64,000 nt of DNA from Gymnopilus junonius (Eukaryota > Basidiomycota > Agaricomycetes > Agaricales > Galerinaceae): positions 1 to 64,000 of the forward strand of contig JADNYJ010000091.1 in NCBI GenBank assembly GCA_015501075.1, in the 5' to 3' direction. The position numbers were made by a program, and so were the translations under genes. Positions 10,524-28,708 of the stretch are shown here, piece after piece (position 1 is the first letter of the stretch; each line of letters begins with the position of its first letter). The notes under the pieces were generated by a model. That model saw only the letters and a list, made by a program, of their open reading frames with translations. It ran no database searches and was not told the DNA's origin.

Positions 10524-11568
10524 ATGAAGGCAGCCTACCTTTTGGTCATTCTTTTATCATTCTTGGATGCTACGGTCGCCATATCCAGCTTCATAAATGA
10601 TTGTACATCATACTTTATGATCATTACTTGTCCTGTCTCCAGTCCATTGTTGATTCTTCTCCAGTCAAAAACACCATCGAGAGTAAGTGGGCCCATATTC
10701 ATTACTCACTGCAGCATTCAAACAGTTTGCAGACACATATAGCGACCTTTCTTCCAAAGTACCAGAAGCTGTAGAAGGCCTCTGGAAGCAGGTCGAAGGA
10801 CTTGGAGATGACACTGTCCAATTCGCGCATAAGATTTTGGCAGAGAATACCGATTTGGGTATGGATAAGATCGAGGAATTGACAAGCAAAATACACGGAT
10901 CTATAAACGCCACCAGGACCTTCGTAGGTGAACTTCAAGGCGCCCTGGAGAAGCGCGGGTCCGATTTGACTGCCTTTGTAACGGAGTTTTCTGAAGAAAT
11001 CGAAAAGCTCTCTGAAATTTCGAAACTTGAGCTAAGTGTGCCTCCTTTAGAGAGCAGGGAGGAGCACTACGAACGGCGTAATAGACAAGTGGCATTTGTC
11101 CTGAATATGACAGAAAATGCGCTCGTCAAAGTTTGTAAGCATAGGGACATACCTGAGGCCGGGAGAAGTTTAGCGTGTGAAGGAGACTATTCAGCACGTT
11201 GTCATTTACTTGGGTGATTTAAACTTCCGTTATTCTATGGTGTCAATGCTTACCGATGTATCGTCAGGAAACCTTATTGAAAGATACCCGGAAGTTATTT
11301 TATTTTTAGTCACAAGTCTGATAGGAATGGTATTTCCTGAAGGTTGGTTCTTTGGAGTGTTCATCAGACTGTTTGGAGTTTCATCTTCTGGACCTATCAA
11401 AGGTATGTACATAATTTGCTTCTGTTCTTTTTCCGAGATAAAATGACCTCTTTTTGCTTCTTAGGCTCTTTGGCTGCCTGGGCTCAATCACTTTTCTTCG
11501 GGGCCACAGTGCGAAAAGGCAGTTGGTTTTCTGCGCTGCAATCTGCAGCTATGAAGAAAGGTCTTTGA
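10524..11568 (+). CDS. IFI6/IFI27 (ISG12)-like membrane protein
   Basis: The first exon starts MKAAYLLVILLSFLDATVA, a clean signal peptide. A tiny second exon follows (from about 10666), then a long helical, charged middle part (AFKQFADTYSDLSSK..., about 130 residues) that could form an amphipathic or coiled domain. The C-terminus has the small-residue membrane domain of the fungal Ifi-6-16 family: GVSSSGPIKGSLAAWAQS then GSWFSALQSAAM. In animals this family acts in mitochondrial or nuclear-envelope membranes and apoptosis; its fungal role is not established. Introns fall at about 10600-10665, 10684-10714, 11129-11171, possibly 11215-11268 (54 nt, frame-neutral, so retained or spliced forms both code), and 11404-11463. 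The signal peptide plus helical extension is longer than the bare family domain. Confidence 0.75.
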
Positions 11569-13548
11569 TTTTGGCTGGCCTTTCAACGACAGTCATTACT
11601 ATTTCTCAGTGTAGTATTTGTGATATTACATACCCGGTCCTCCTTTTTTGCTGCTTTGTACGCTTTGCTTTCTTGCTTTCATAACCTTGTACAACCTCAT
11701 CTAGTTTCCTTCTTGCTCATATTGAATGTTTAAATAACGATATATATGTGTTTCCACTGGCAGTGTACATGTACTTACGCTACAAGTATTGAAGTTTCCA
11801 CAGTTAAGTATAAGATTCAAATATAGCGCTTTCAAATGGACGATTTGGAGGCTTCATTTCCCTCGTGCTGATATTGGTCCAGCAGTCAGGGTACTGCAGG
11901 AAATTCCGCCAGACCGATGAACGAGGTCGGCGAAGTTCGAACACGATGCCAAAACTCATCACGTGAAGCCAATTCGAAAGCCTTGCCCATCACTGACAAC
12001 AGGCGGCTACATTCAATGTTAAGAATTACCCCTACTCAGAACGGTACACACGCAAAGCAGTTCTGACAACTCGAACTTTGAAAGAGCTTCCGCGTGCTTG
12101 TGGTGAACATCTCCCCTCCTTGAGTAAGCAGTATATTTTCTGAATTGGCCCGACTGGAAGGATATTGAAGAAGGTTTGGAAGCGTTCGAGTTGGCGGTAC
12201 ATGCGATGCAAGTTCGGAATAGTATGATCACTGTCAGATCATCGCGTGAGAGTCCAGACGTCCAGAAACCTTGGATTGAGTGACGTCCATGACAAAACGA
12301 GGGAGTGCTGAGGGATGGGGAGGAGGTCGGACTGAGTTCGAGTCATGTGAAGTAAGTTTAGGGCCAGCAAATTGGCGTCATTGCTCAGCTGGCGACTCGA
12401 ATGCCCCTAAAGTTTACGAATTCCAAGATATAGCTGTAGCCTTGAATGACCACCAAGTTACATAAGTAACACCGCCCACTATCCCTCCTCCCGCTCCCTG
12501 GTCGGATTATCAACTATCAATCATCCGACGAATGGATGATACACCGACAGCGGTTGGCAAATCCATTCCATTCAGAGCTACCAGGAGTGGTACTAGTGCG
12601 CTCTTGGACTCGCGTTCTGTCATGGTCCTGAGCTATCCTGACCGAGCTTCGTCCAACTATGCACTGGGAGCCTCGACTTCCCCTCCCTTCCTCCTCGCCC
12701 ACTCTCCCTCGGCTTTTGGGCCTGCGTGCGTGAGGAATCTGGAGTGTGGGTGCCTTGGGAGTTAGAACCTTGGAACTTGCAAGTGGGCGCTGGCCCTGTT
12801 GGCTGTTGACATGCGTTGGCGTTGGCTTGGGTGCTGGTGCTAAGGAGAGGAACGACTGGACCTACCACTGTCAATGTCTGCTCGAGCTTCAAGCCTTCAA
12901 TCAAGCTGGGCTGTGTGTACTGGCTGTACAGGTGACCCAGGGACCTGGGACTAGAAAGAGAGCTTGGAGTCAGAGTTAGAGTAATATGGGGAACATACAT
13001 ACGAGTACATGCATAGGTTATAACTCGAAAACTTGAAGATTCACGTTTGGAGAAATAAAATATGAAGGTGCTGCCTGTCGACGTGTAACACATTGTACGC
13101 TGCACACTGCACATAACCCGAGCCGCAAGCCCATGCATCAAGGACACCCAGAAAGAAATGTCCCGATAGGAATTTCGTTTCCTCAGGCTTCAGCTTCGAA
13201 ACAGCGGGAGACGCTGAGGCGGTGCGAGTGCGAGTGCGAGGACAAGCGACAAGCGACAAGTATCTGGCCGTGATCCTGCTTCCTAGCAGCTTATACTAAT
13301 CTAGGAAGAACCTTTGAGAGCTTGGGCTTGAGATACGAGGATCTGGAAATCTGGAAACTTGAGGGCTTGAGAACTTGAGAACCTGGGATACGGAGACTGG
13401 TGATGTGAAGACTCGACCGCTTGAGCGTCCTGGGCTTGAGAGGCCTCTTCGCCAGTTTATCGTTTCATTGCTTCGAATCGAATTCATTTTGAGCTACTTG
13501 TTGTCTTCGTCCGGCTTCATCTTCAAAGTAAACATTCGACCCTCTACC
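11569..13548. other. Intergenic, low-complexity at its right end
   Basis: No supportable gene. 13190-13420 is made of short imperfect repeats (GCGAGT, GACAAGC, CTTGAGAAC units). Open frames at 12532-12765 and 12620-13147 are compositional and lack splice or family support. Confidence 0.4.
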
Positions 13549-15671
13549 CTAACCAGCCCCTTTCCCCTTTTTATCCCTCTCCCTCTCCCCACCCCCACCT
13601 CTATCCCTCTCCTTATCCTTATCCTTATCCTTATCCCTCGCCCGTTTCACATCAGCCAACTGCCCCAACAACCGCGCACGCTGCTGCAACAGCTCCTGCG
13701 TGCGCGCGAACTGCTCCTTGACGGACTCGATTTTAAGGGATCTGGATTGAATTGATCGATTGGGTTGGTTGGATGTAAAACTCGATGAGGTAACATCGGG
13801 ATTAGCGTTGGATAGGGCGGATAATATCGACTTGTGCTCGGACATCGATAAAGATAAAGATAAAGATAAAGAACGATTACTCTCAAACGAAGCCAACTCA
13901 AATTCCTCGTCTACGGGTTGGATGTACCCCGTATACCGCACCGCGGTCGAGTTTATTGAGGTGGCTGAGGAGGAGCTGTTGTGTGATAAATCTGCGGGGT
14001 GAGCGGAGTTGTTATTGCTATTGAAGGTAAAGTTGTTTTCCTCCCTGGTGTGGGCAATATATTGCGACTGTGACTGGGACTGGGAGCGAGGACGAGGAAG
14101 AGGACCGGAGCCTTGGGAAGGGTGAAAAGGGCGATAAGGATGATCATGTTCGATAGGAAGCGACTGTGCGAGCGTGGGTGAACATTCGGAGCAGAAGCTT
14201 GTGCTCGTATTTGCCCTTGGGGTTCTGGTTTCGACAGCATGAGTGTGGTGCCGTCGATGCGGTCGGTGTTGTCTGGAAGTAGCGGGTGATGATGAAGACG
14301 ATGGATCAAAGCCATTAAAGCCGCCAAAATCACCGTGGTTTCGGGAGGAATGGCCGTAGTCGTGGTCGTGGTCGTGGTCATAATGTTGGGAGAAGAGGAT
14401 AGAGGGAGAGGGGACTTCGTGGATGCAACTTGGCGGTCCTGATCCTGGAGGTGGAGTGGTTGTGTTTCTGCTTCTGTTGAATGGATTGAATGGAGGGAGG
14501 GCCTCAGGATTGAGGTGTTGTCATCGTCCCTTCCTGGTCCTGGTCCTGGTCTGTCCTCAGGCTGGGGGTACTCGTGGTTGGCAACATTGTGCAGCCGAGG
14601 CTGAGGCTGGGGATGAGGAGGGACGATGTAGGATAGACTGAGGCTGAGGATAATAAAAATCCCCGTGGCGCTGTTAAGGCTAGTTATCGACTCTCGGCTG
14701 GATCGCCAATGAAAGGGGAGAAGAGGTGTCCTCCTTGTTGGGTGCTTGTGCTGGTGCTTGTGGACTCGAATTGGGATTGGGATTCGATGTCGATGTTTTT
14801 CTGGGATTTGGTTGTGGACTTGTGTGGAGCAGGCGGAGAATCAAAAGGGTGAGGGGACGCGGGAGGGAGAAGGTGAGTTCTATTTCGACCTCGGGGGTCC
14901 GGTTCCTAGAGTCGGTCTCTGAGGAGGTTCCACCGCGGAGGCGGGGTGTAGATGAATGTGAGGGGAGGAAATAGGAGGGCGATTGGAGTGGATTGACGTG
15001 AGATTCTACTGATCGTTACCCTCATGCTGGGGCCTAGAATCATAATCGTAATCATAATGCGATGGATCCTCTTGGCCTTTATAGTTCCCATCCGTCTCCC
15101 CATCCAACAAAGCAGCTCCGCGACGAAGACCGTCTCGGCCCACTCGCCCTCTGCTAGCCTGCGCGGGTCGATGTCGCTCAGCGAGAGCGCGAGCGGTGGG
15201 TCCGCGTTATTAGAGCCGTCCATGGTGTCATGACCATTGTGAGGGAGATCCACATCGTCATAGCCGTGCGCATACTCATACCCATACCCCTGGAGGATGT
15301 CGAGCTGGAGGATCCCGAGGAAGATTTTCATGTTTTGCACTTTGGCTGCTTTGGAGTTGTCTTTGCTGGTGCTGATTCTGTTTCTCGTACCATTGTGGTT
15401 GCGGTTGTGGTTATGAGTGTGATTGTGGGCGTGGGTGTTGTTGTCGTTCTGGCTAGGCCGATCGACGAGGGGTATCCTTCTCCCAAGTATAGATCGAGAA
15501 TGGCGATGAGCAGGCTCGGGGTGAGGTCTGTGGGGAGTCCAGGGTGATGGGGATGTTGAGGCCTAGGAGGAGGGTGTTGAGTTGGGTGACTAGGATCGGG
15601 ATTGGGGTCGGGGGTGGTTGGTCGAGGGTTTGTTTTGAAGAAGACGGGTATGAGACGAAGGCGGGCATCAC
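13549..15671 (-). CDS. DUF5745-like protein with frame interruptions
   Basis: Read from ATG 15671 downwards. The N-terminal 170 residues match the DUF5745 pattern: a Pro-rich lead, VTQLNTLLLGLNIPIT, DLTPSLLIAILDLYLG, RIPLVDR, VQNMKIFLGILQLDILQ, then DIDPRRLAEGEWAETVFVAELLCWMGRR. A long disordered tail follows, with CIHEVPSPLYP near 14420 and His/Asp, Ser/Gln and (KD)n repeats (TTATCC repeats at 13605-13636, GATAAA repeats at 13845-13870). The last 300 codons (about 14440 to 13549) are one unbroken frame. Four one-base frame shifts are needed before that, near 15532-15535, 15482-15484, 15087-15089 and 15012-15018, each cured by one extra base. Role unknown; the domain is of uncharacterised function in fungi. 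Divergent from SMC5. Confidence 0.6.
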
Positions 15672-22122
<6,451 letters not shown>

Positions 22123-22738
22123 GTGTTCTTCGCAGGTTGTTTGTGTCGTTCCTTGTCACTGTTGATGCGGTCTCTAGCCAAGGATCAACATGTTATGGTG
22201 CCTAAAGTTTACTAATTATGTTTACGCTACTCTGTACTAAAGCATAGACCATTTTCTATTGTCCTGCTCCCTGTAAAATAAATTGACGATTCTTTCTACT
22301 TTTTTTTTTCAATTTTGATAAATTCAACGTGGCACGTGGGCGTTCTGATTGGCTGGAATTGTGGAAAAGCGGCTTTATTCGCTTTATTCACTCTTTCATA
22401 TCGGTATTTAGCGCCTTGTCGCTCATTTCCAACTCCTCTGCACTCTTCATAAGCTTCAAGCATATTCTTAAAGCTTTTGGATATGGCACCTATTACCAAT
22501 TTGCCCAGGATTTACCAATGTAATTAAAATCTCTAGGAATTTGGAGGAAGCATATGCGACAGAAGGGAAGGAATCTAACTCCGTTGGCTTCCCGCATGGC
22601 ATATGGTGCGCCAAACCATGCGGGACCATGAACAAGGATGCGCTGCTGGCCGAATGGTGGATATTTCGACTCGACTTCTCTCTCTCCAAAGGTCTCTTTC
22701 AAGGCGTCTCTTCGAGTTGGGGTGAAGGCCCAAGCTCA
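22123..22738. other. SMC5-phytase intergenic region
   Basis: Contains the SMC5 3' end, the phytase-1 promoter block at 22333-22352 and, from 22541, a stretch in frame with the phytase (an alternative start). Parts of that stretch in other frames resemble the N-terminal tail of phytase 2, so the tail coding sequence of copy 1 seems to have decayed. Confidence 0.4.
22333..22352 (+). promoter_or_regulatory. PHO-like box plus CCAAT box, phytase 1
   Basis: GGCACGTGGG contains CACGTG (22333-22338), the core bound by the yeast phosphate regulator Pho4. After exactly 8 bases comes GATTGG, an inverted CCAAT box. The same pair with the same spacing precedes the neighbouring phytase gene. Confidence 0.5.
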
Positions 22739-24411
22739 ATGGCCTCATTCGTCGCCATTTACGCGTTCATCTCCATGGCATTCCTCGTCGCTTACGCCTC
22801 CAAAAGCATCTCTTCAGGACCCTTTTTCCCTCCAGCAATCCAAAATTCATGGGCCCCGTATACCCCATACTTCTCCGTCCAACCTTACGCTGTACCACCA
22901 TCGCATTGTACGATTACCCAGGTATGTTCGTTACTCTGCCTTATTCTTTCTAATAGAATTTTGCCAGGTCAACCTTGTGAGGAAGCTGTAATTTTTACAC
23001 CTCAAGTCTCTGACAACGCCGTGCAGCTTCAACGACATGGAGCACGGTTTCCAACATCTGGCGCTGCTACACAAATTCAGGCAGCCTTGCAGAAACTTCA
23101 GTCTGCCACTGAGTTCATGGATCCTAAGTTGGATTTCCTCAGGAATTTTACCTATGCCCTTGGTATAAACCATCTGATTCCATTTGGCGCCATGCAGTTC
23201 GTTGAAAGCTCCTGATATACACAATTCAATTGTTAATATAAGCATTCTCCAGATCAGATGAAGCAGGTAGAGTGGCGTACAATCGATATTCATTCCTCGT
23301 ATCAAGGGAAAATATGCCCTTTGTACGCGCGTCCTCGTCTTCAAGAGTGGTTGATTCAGCTACTAATTGGACGACAGGTATGAGATGTCCTCTCCCTTTT
23401 TTTTCTTCCCTGAACTTTTCTTTAGGTTTTTCATCTGCCAGCAATCACGTATTCAACCCATTTCTCTCTGTAGTCCTTCAAGAAAGCGTTCGTCTCCGTT
23501 TACTCCTCGACTCGTCCTCAATGTTGACATTTATTAACACAGATGAATGACACTCTTGACGACTCTATGTGCCCAAACGCCGGGTCCTCGGATGCACAAA
23601 CCAGTACATGGACATCGATCTATGGTGCACCCGTCGCTGATCGCTTGAATGCCCAAGCTCCCGGTGCAACTTTGACTGCTGCGGACATCTCCAACTTCAT
23701 CCCGCTCTGCGCGTTTGAGACCCTGGTCAAAGAGGCACCTAGTCCTTTTTGCGATCTTTTCACTCCTGAGGAGTTTGCGCAGTTTGAATATTTTGGTGAT
23801 TTGGATAAGTTTTATGGGACCGGGTATGATCTGTTCCTTTTTTTAATAGCTTGTTGAACATCCTATGCTTATGAGGCCTCTTCTTCTTTTTCAGATACGG
23901 TCAACCGCTAGGCCCTGTCCAAGGCGTTGGATACATCAACGAACTCCTCGCCCGACTCACGCAAACGCCCGTTCATGACCAAACGCAGACCAACAAAACG
24001 CTTGATTCTTCCCCAGTCACGTTCCCGCTGAACCGTACCTTTTATGCCGACTTTTCTCATGATAACCAGATGGCTGCGATTTACGCTGCAATGGGCTTGT
24101 TCAAGCAACCGAAACCTCTGGATCCGACTAAGATTGACACTGGAAGAACGTGGATTGCGAGCAGTCTGACGCCTTTCAGTGCACACATGGTGGTTGAGAG
24201 GTTATCCTGCCAAGCGAGCAGTGTTGGCTTCAGGGGGAATGGGAAGAAAGAAAGAGGGACGTTCGTCAGGATTCTGGTGAACGACGCTCTTCAGCCTTTG
24301 GAGTTTTGTGGTGGCGACGAAAATGGGCTGTGTACGCTCGATGCGTTTGTGCAGAGTCAAGCGTATGCTCGGAATGATGGTAATGGGGACTTTGAGAAAT
24401 GTTTTTCATAA
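22739..24411 (+). CDS. Phytase (histidine acid phosphatase), copy 1
   Basis: Hydrolyses phytate to release phosphate at the cell surface or outside. The start at 22739 gives MASFVAIYAFISMAFLVAYA, a signal peptide or membrane anchor; an in-frame ATG at 22541 is possible. The catalytic motif RHGARFPTSG begins near 23033 and the proton-donor motif DFSHDN lies near 24052. Between them is the Peniophora-type body ([28 protein letters not shown], in part). The last residues FEKCFS also match that family. Spliced by seven short introns, including a 9-base exon (22968-22976, coding VNL) that links the leader to the catalytic motif. All junctions are in phase and no frame break is needed. Sits 0.3 kb before a second phytase in the same orientation. 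Confidence 0.92.
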
Positions 24412-24500
24412 GAAAGATGACTGAGCATTAGGGACATACTACTTCGTTATAAATGAAGAAAAACGGCGTTGAAAAAAAGAAATTCAAATTTATGTAGTGG

Positions 24501-24520
24501 CACGTGGATGGCCTGATTGG
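24501..24520 (+). promoter_or_regulatory. PHO-like box plus CCAAT box, phytase 2
   Basis: CACGTG at 24501-24506 inside TGGCACGTGG, then 8 bases, then GATTGG at 24515-24520, as before phytase 1. The surrounding 30 bases are also similar, so the promoter was copied along with the gene. Confidence 0.5.
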
Positions 24521-24729
24521 TTGGAACCTGCTGTTGGCAGGCAACGTTCGTTTCAGCCTGCCTCACTCCCGCCAGCTGACCACCAGCACTGCTCCCACAG
24601 CCTCCTATTCTTGATTAAACTTTAGCATGTTGATGATGTATTGTCTTCCTAATCTTCAAGTTCTACCACCGAGCACCTCTTGGATAGTTGGAACACACTC
24701 ATTTCATGGGTGGCCCGGACTCCTAGAAA

Positions 24730-26819
24730 ATGGCACACACAATGTCGGAACCTCATCTTGAAATAAATGAAGGGAATTTATCTCCAGAGGAAGCTTATCT
24801 GGAGGAGGGGCCAGGCCCAGAAGAAGGCCGGCCATTATTGTCATTCCCAGGCGGTGTACCAACTTCCAATGCCAGAAGTGTGTCACTCGAGCCATTTAAC
24901 GGCGGCTATGGCTCTCCAGATGCTGGAGTTGCTGGAGTAAAAGTTTTCGGTGTCCAGGAGCATGTCAATTCACGCAAGAGAAGTGGTTGGCCAAGTGTAC
25001 TTTTACATTCGAGCTTGTGGACTCTGGCGAGGTCGTTCCTTAAATCGTCTTCAGGACATCGCCATTATAGTTTTATTTTCCTGGTCGTGTCAGTGATCTC
25101 GCTGGTGGTTATTCTCTCATTATATTTATCTGAGGTCATCATTGTTAACTCCACCCCACGCAACTCTGCTATCCAAAGGCCACCCTTCCCTCCCGTAATC
25201 CAGAATTCATGGGGAGCATATACCCCCTACTTCCCTGTACAACCATACCCTCTTAGGCCTTCTCATTGTACGATTACCCAAGTAAGTTCTTATAGACATT
25301 GTAAATTGTCGATTTCATCTGACATAAACTATTATCAGGTCAATCTTGTGAGGCAAAAGAGACATTATTAGCTTCGCCAAACCTGACGAGAACCATACAG
25401 ATCCAACGACATGGTGCAAGATTTCCAACGTCCGGTGCATCCGCCAGGATTAAAGCTGCTTTGCAAAAACTTCAATCTGCTACAGACTTTCTAGATCCAA
25501 AGTTAAAATTTCTAGAGAATTACACTTATACCCTCGGTGAAAACGATTTGGTTGCGTTCGGCGCTGCCCAGTACGTCTAAATGATTTTATCCTACGTCCC
25601 ATTATTTCATTGCCCATATTTACTAGGTCGGTGGACGCCGGCAAAGAAGCGTACAATCGCTATTCCTCCCTTATATCGCAAGACAACCTACCGTTTGTTA
25701 GAGCGTCATTGTCTTCTCGTGTAGTTCACTCTGCCAACAATTGGACAGCAGGTACATTTTCATATTTTTTCATATTTATATTTCATGTCGTTAACCCTTA
25801 AACTAGGATTTTCTTTGGCTAGTGATGAGGTCTTCACCCCTGTACTTTCCGTCGTCCTTGATGAGAAAGTCGGTCTCCCCTTCTCTTTGTGCCTTATGTG
25901 TACCATTGACAATCTATAGCTAAACGATACCCTTGATGACGCCATGTGCCCCAATGCCGGCACCTCGGATCCACAAACGAGCACCTGGACGTCCATCTAT
26001 GGTGCACCCATCGCCGCTCGTCTGAACGCTCAAGCTCCTGGTGCCACCTTGACTTCTGCAGATATCTCGAATCTCATCCCTCTCTGTGCTTTCGAGACCC
26101 TCGCTACTGGAAACCCTAGTCCATTTTGTGATCTTTTCGCTCTCGAGGAATTTGAGCAGTACGAGTATAACGGGGATCTAGATAAATTTTACGGAACTGG
26201 GTAAGTCATGCCTATTTGTTACGTACCCTTACTTGTTTCTGATGTCCATTTTCGTGGCGTTCATAGATATGGCCAACCGTTAGGACCCGTCCAAGGAGTT
26301 GGATATATCAACGAACTATTGGCTCGACTCACTGAATCCCCTGTGCGGGATAACACTCAGACTAACCGGACTCTCGACTCTTCCCCCATCACATTCCCGG
26401 TCAATCGAACCTTCTATGCCGACTTTTCTCATGATAATCAAATGATAGCTATTTACGCTGCCATGGGCCTATTCAAGCAGCCGGGACCTCTAGATCCAAC
26501 AAAAATGGATACTGATCCTGGACGGACGTGGGTCACCAGCCACTTGACGCCTTTTAGCGGGCGGATGGTGGTTGAGAGGCTGTCGTGTAGCTTGACCGAC
26601 ACAAGTCTCGGTCGATTTGGGAGAAGGGTCGATGTACAGAGAAAGGACGATGAGGTGGAGAGAGGAACGTTTGTCAGGGTGTTGGTAAACGATGCCCTGC
26701 AACCCTTGGAATTTTGCGATGGTGATGCAGACGGACTGTGTGCGCTGGATGCATTTGTACGGAGCCAAGCGTATGCTCGGAATGATGGCGAAGGGGATTT
26801 TGAGAAATGCTTTTCATGA
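24730..26819 (+). CDS. Phytase (histidine acid phosphatase), copy 2, membrane-anchored
   Basis: Same family and gene structure as the copy upstream. RHGARFPTSG starts at about 25407 and DFSHDNQM lies at about 26420. The end is FEKCFS, stop at 26819. The 9-base exon is at 25339-25347. The N-terminus differs: about 112 hydrophilic, acidic and Ser/Pro-rich residues come first, then a hydrophobic span at about residues 113-134 (FIFLVVSVISLVVILSLYL), then the catalytic domain. That is a type II membrane protein with the enzyme outside, unlike the secreted phytases used as family models. Between residues 150 and the end the two copies are close but not identical, so the duplication is not recent. 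No frame break is needed. Confidence 0.92.
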
Positions 26820-27359
26820 CTGATACTTTAGGCATAGTTATTTGGGCGTGTTGGTAAGTATGTATGTACTAGTAGTAGATATGGAAAACTTCCTGTAGGG
26901 GATGATGTCCCTCGACTTACGCCTATTTTGCTAATGATCACATTCCAGCCTTTCTTTTCTCGTCTTCCCACAGAATCAGTGGACGGTTCCTAACAGAGGA
27001 CCAGATAAGGAAATTATTTCTCCTTAATTTCGCCGCTCTGCCAATGGTGTTTGGCAGCTTGGTCTAGTCTTTCATCGCCACCACTACTCCAGACTTGCCG
27101 AGACTGCGCTCGCCATGCTGTTGTCAACTTGTATACCGCTTTAATGCAGAACACACTCACCGGTGGTTATCGTACCCCATCTTCGGGATAGGCAATTGGG
27201 GCGAACTCCCGCTATTGTCATGCTGCTTCGTATTGCGCGAACATAAGATCTTGGCTATTCTAGATTGGTGGTCTTTCGCATGGCCCATGTTTAAATACCA
27301 GTGCTGTAACTGCTGTCCCGTTTCTAACAGTTACTCGATTATCATATCTTACCGAAGCG
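26820..27359. other. Intergenic, phytase 2 to acetate transporter
   Basis: No gene seen. An open frame at 27095-27376 overlaps the next start but shows no family features. Confidence 0.4.
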
Positions 27360-28303
27360 ATGTCGATAATGGATGACCATGTTCTGACGAAGGAAGCCAG
27401 CGATGTCGATCGAGGAAATCATTCAGATGCTTCTACCGTCCTCCATCATCCTACCAAACTGGCTGCAAAAACAAGCCATGTTAGACTTAGAATCGCAAAT
27501 CCAAATCCTGCGTAAGCATGCGTTTTCTCTTGTTACATTTTCGATGAGTCTACTCACGTTTTTCCATTGATTTTAGAGGTATATTCGCCTTCGCATCGAC
27601 AATATTTATTCTCTCTCTGTACAACCTCAACGCCCGCGGCGTTCACACTCCCGACATTATAATTGGCATGACCATTTTTACCGGTGGCCTCCTACAATTC
27701 ATTGCAGGCATGTGGCAGTTTCCCCGAGGCGACGTTTTCGGAGCTACAGGTACGATTTTATGGCACTTCTATCCTTTTTAATTGATCTGACTGTGGCTAC
27801 AGTATTCTCAATATACGGGGCATTCTGGATGTCCTACTCTATGATCCTACTACCTGGGACTGGGATTCTGGCTTCATATTCCGATTCTCGAGAATTGGCA
27901 AATGCGATGGGGATTTATCTTATTACGTGGTTTGTAGTGACTATTTTCCTCAGGTATGCTTATCTTCTGTACTTAATTTGATGAAGTCAGTCAGTCTAAC
28001 GACTCCTTTCTTGCAGTCTTCCGACCATCCGTCGAAATTTTGCTTTCACTATTTTTCTCTCTATACTATCAGTGACATTCCTCTGCCTTGCCGTCGGGGA
28101 GTTTACAGGAGGAGCCTCGCAAGTCTTTTTCTCTGTATAATTACTCTCTGTCTCATCCTGTTGTACCTGCAAGTGCGACCAGAGGAGGCGGAGTAACCGG
28201 AATTATGACTGCTATCGTCGCCTACTACATTGGCATCAGCGAGTTGTTAGCCGCAGAACCTCGGCCAATAATGAAGCTACCGCAAGGTCACTGGTATGCG
28301 TAG
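27360..28303 (+). CDS. GPR1/FUN34/YaaH (SatP/Ato) family acetate transporter
   Basis: Small six-helix plasma-membrane protein, likely moving acetate or succinate with protons. The hallmark NP-x-P motif is present as ANPNP, split by intron 1 (about 27512-27575). Then come the family blocks LYNLNARG, FTGGLLQFIAGMWQFPRGDVFGAT (in part), YGAFWMSY, YLITWFVVT, the final helix block GIMTAIVAYYIG and the C-terminal LPQGHWYA. The start MSIMDDHV gives a normal 45-residue cytosolic tail. The last intron (about 28121-28170) does not join in phase: after GGASQ the frame of TRGGGVTG needs another phase, so a one-base error or an unusual splice site lies near 28115-28185. Confidence 0.82.
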
Positions 28304-28708
28304 CCTAAAGGAAGTACGACGGGTAGTTGATGTGGTTAAAAATATATACCTTTAGGGAGCGGGTTTGGCTGTTTTATATATATATGGTCATAGATATTAG
28401 CCCTGCGCAATTCACATCAAGAGTTACGGTGCAAAGTAATCAAGGTATATTTATTCTACATTATAACCAACTTAGTCAAATGGATTCTCTAATACAAGGT
28501 ATAAGTAAAGATGGAAATTTACTTTGTAATAGGAATGAATGTCCAGGAGAAATGTCGGTACAGGGTGTAGTACTGGCGTCGTAGGAAGTGCTAGTCCAAA
28601 GTCGGGGTAAGAAATGAAGTACAACTTCTAGGTAAGAGATTTGATCACCGATAAATAAAAAGTACAGATTTTCCACCCAAATGCCCAGGAAAAGAAAAGA
28701 AAAGAAAA
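28304..28708. other. Convergent 3' intergenic region
   Basis: Lies between the ends of two convergent genes. AT-rich, with a short TATATATA run near 28375. Nothing else seen. Confidence 0.4.

Noticed and set aside
12620..13147. 175-codon minus-strand open frame
   Set aside because: Low-complexity Pro/Ser/Thr composition, overlapping open frames on the other strand, no family or splice support.
13953..14381. Minus-strand frame starting with a Thr run
   Set aside because: It is a shadow of the DUF5745-like gene, whose true frame here reads HYDHDHDHDYGHSSR and continues to the stop at 13549.
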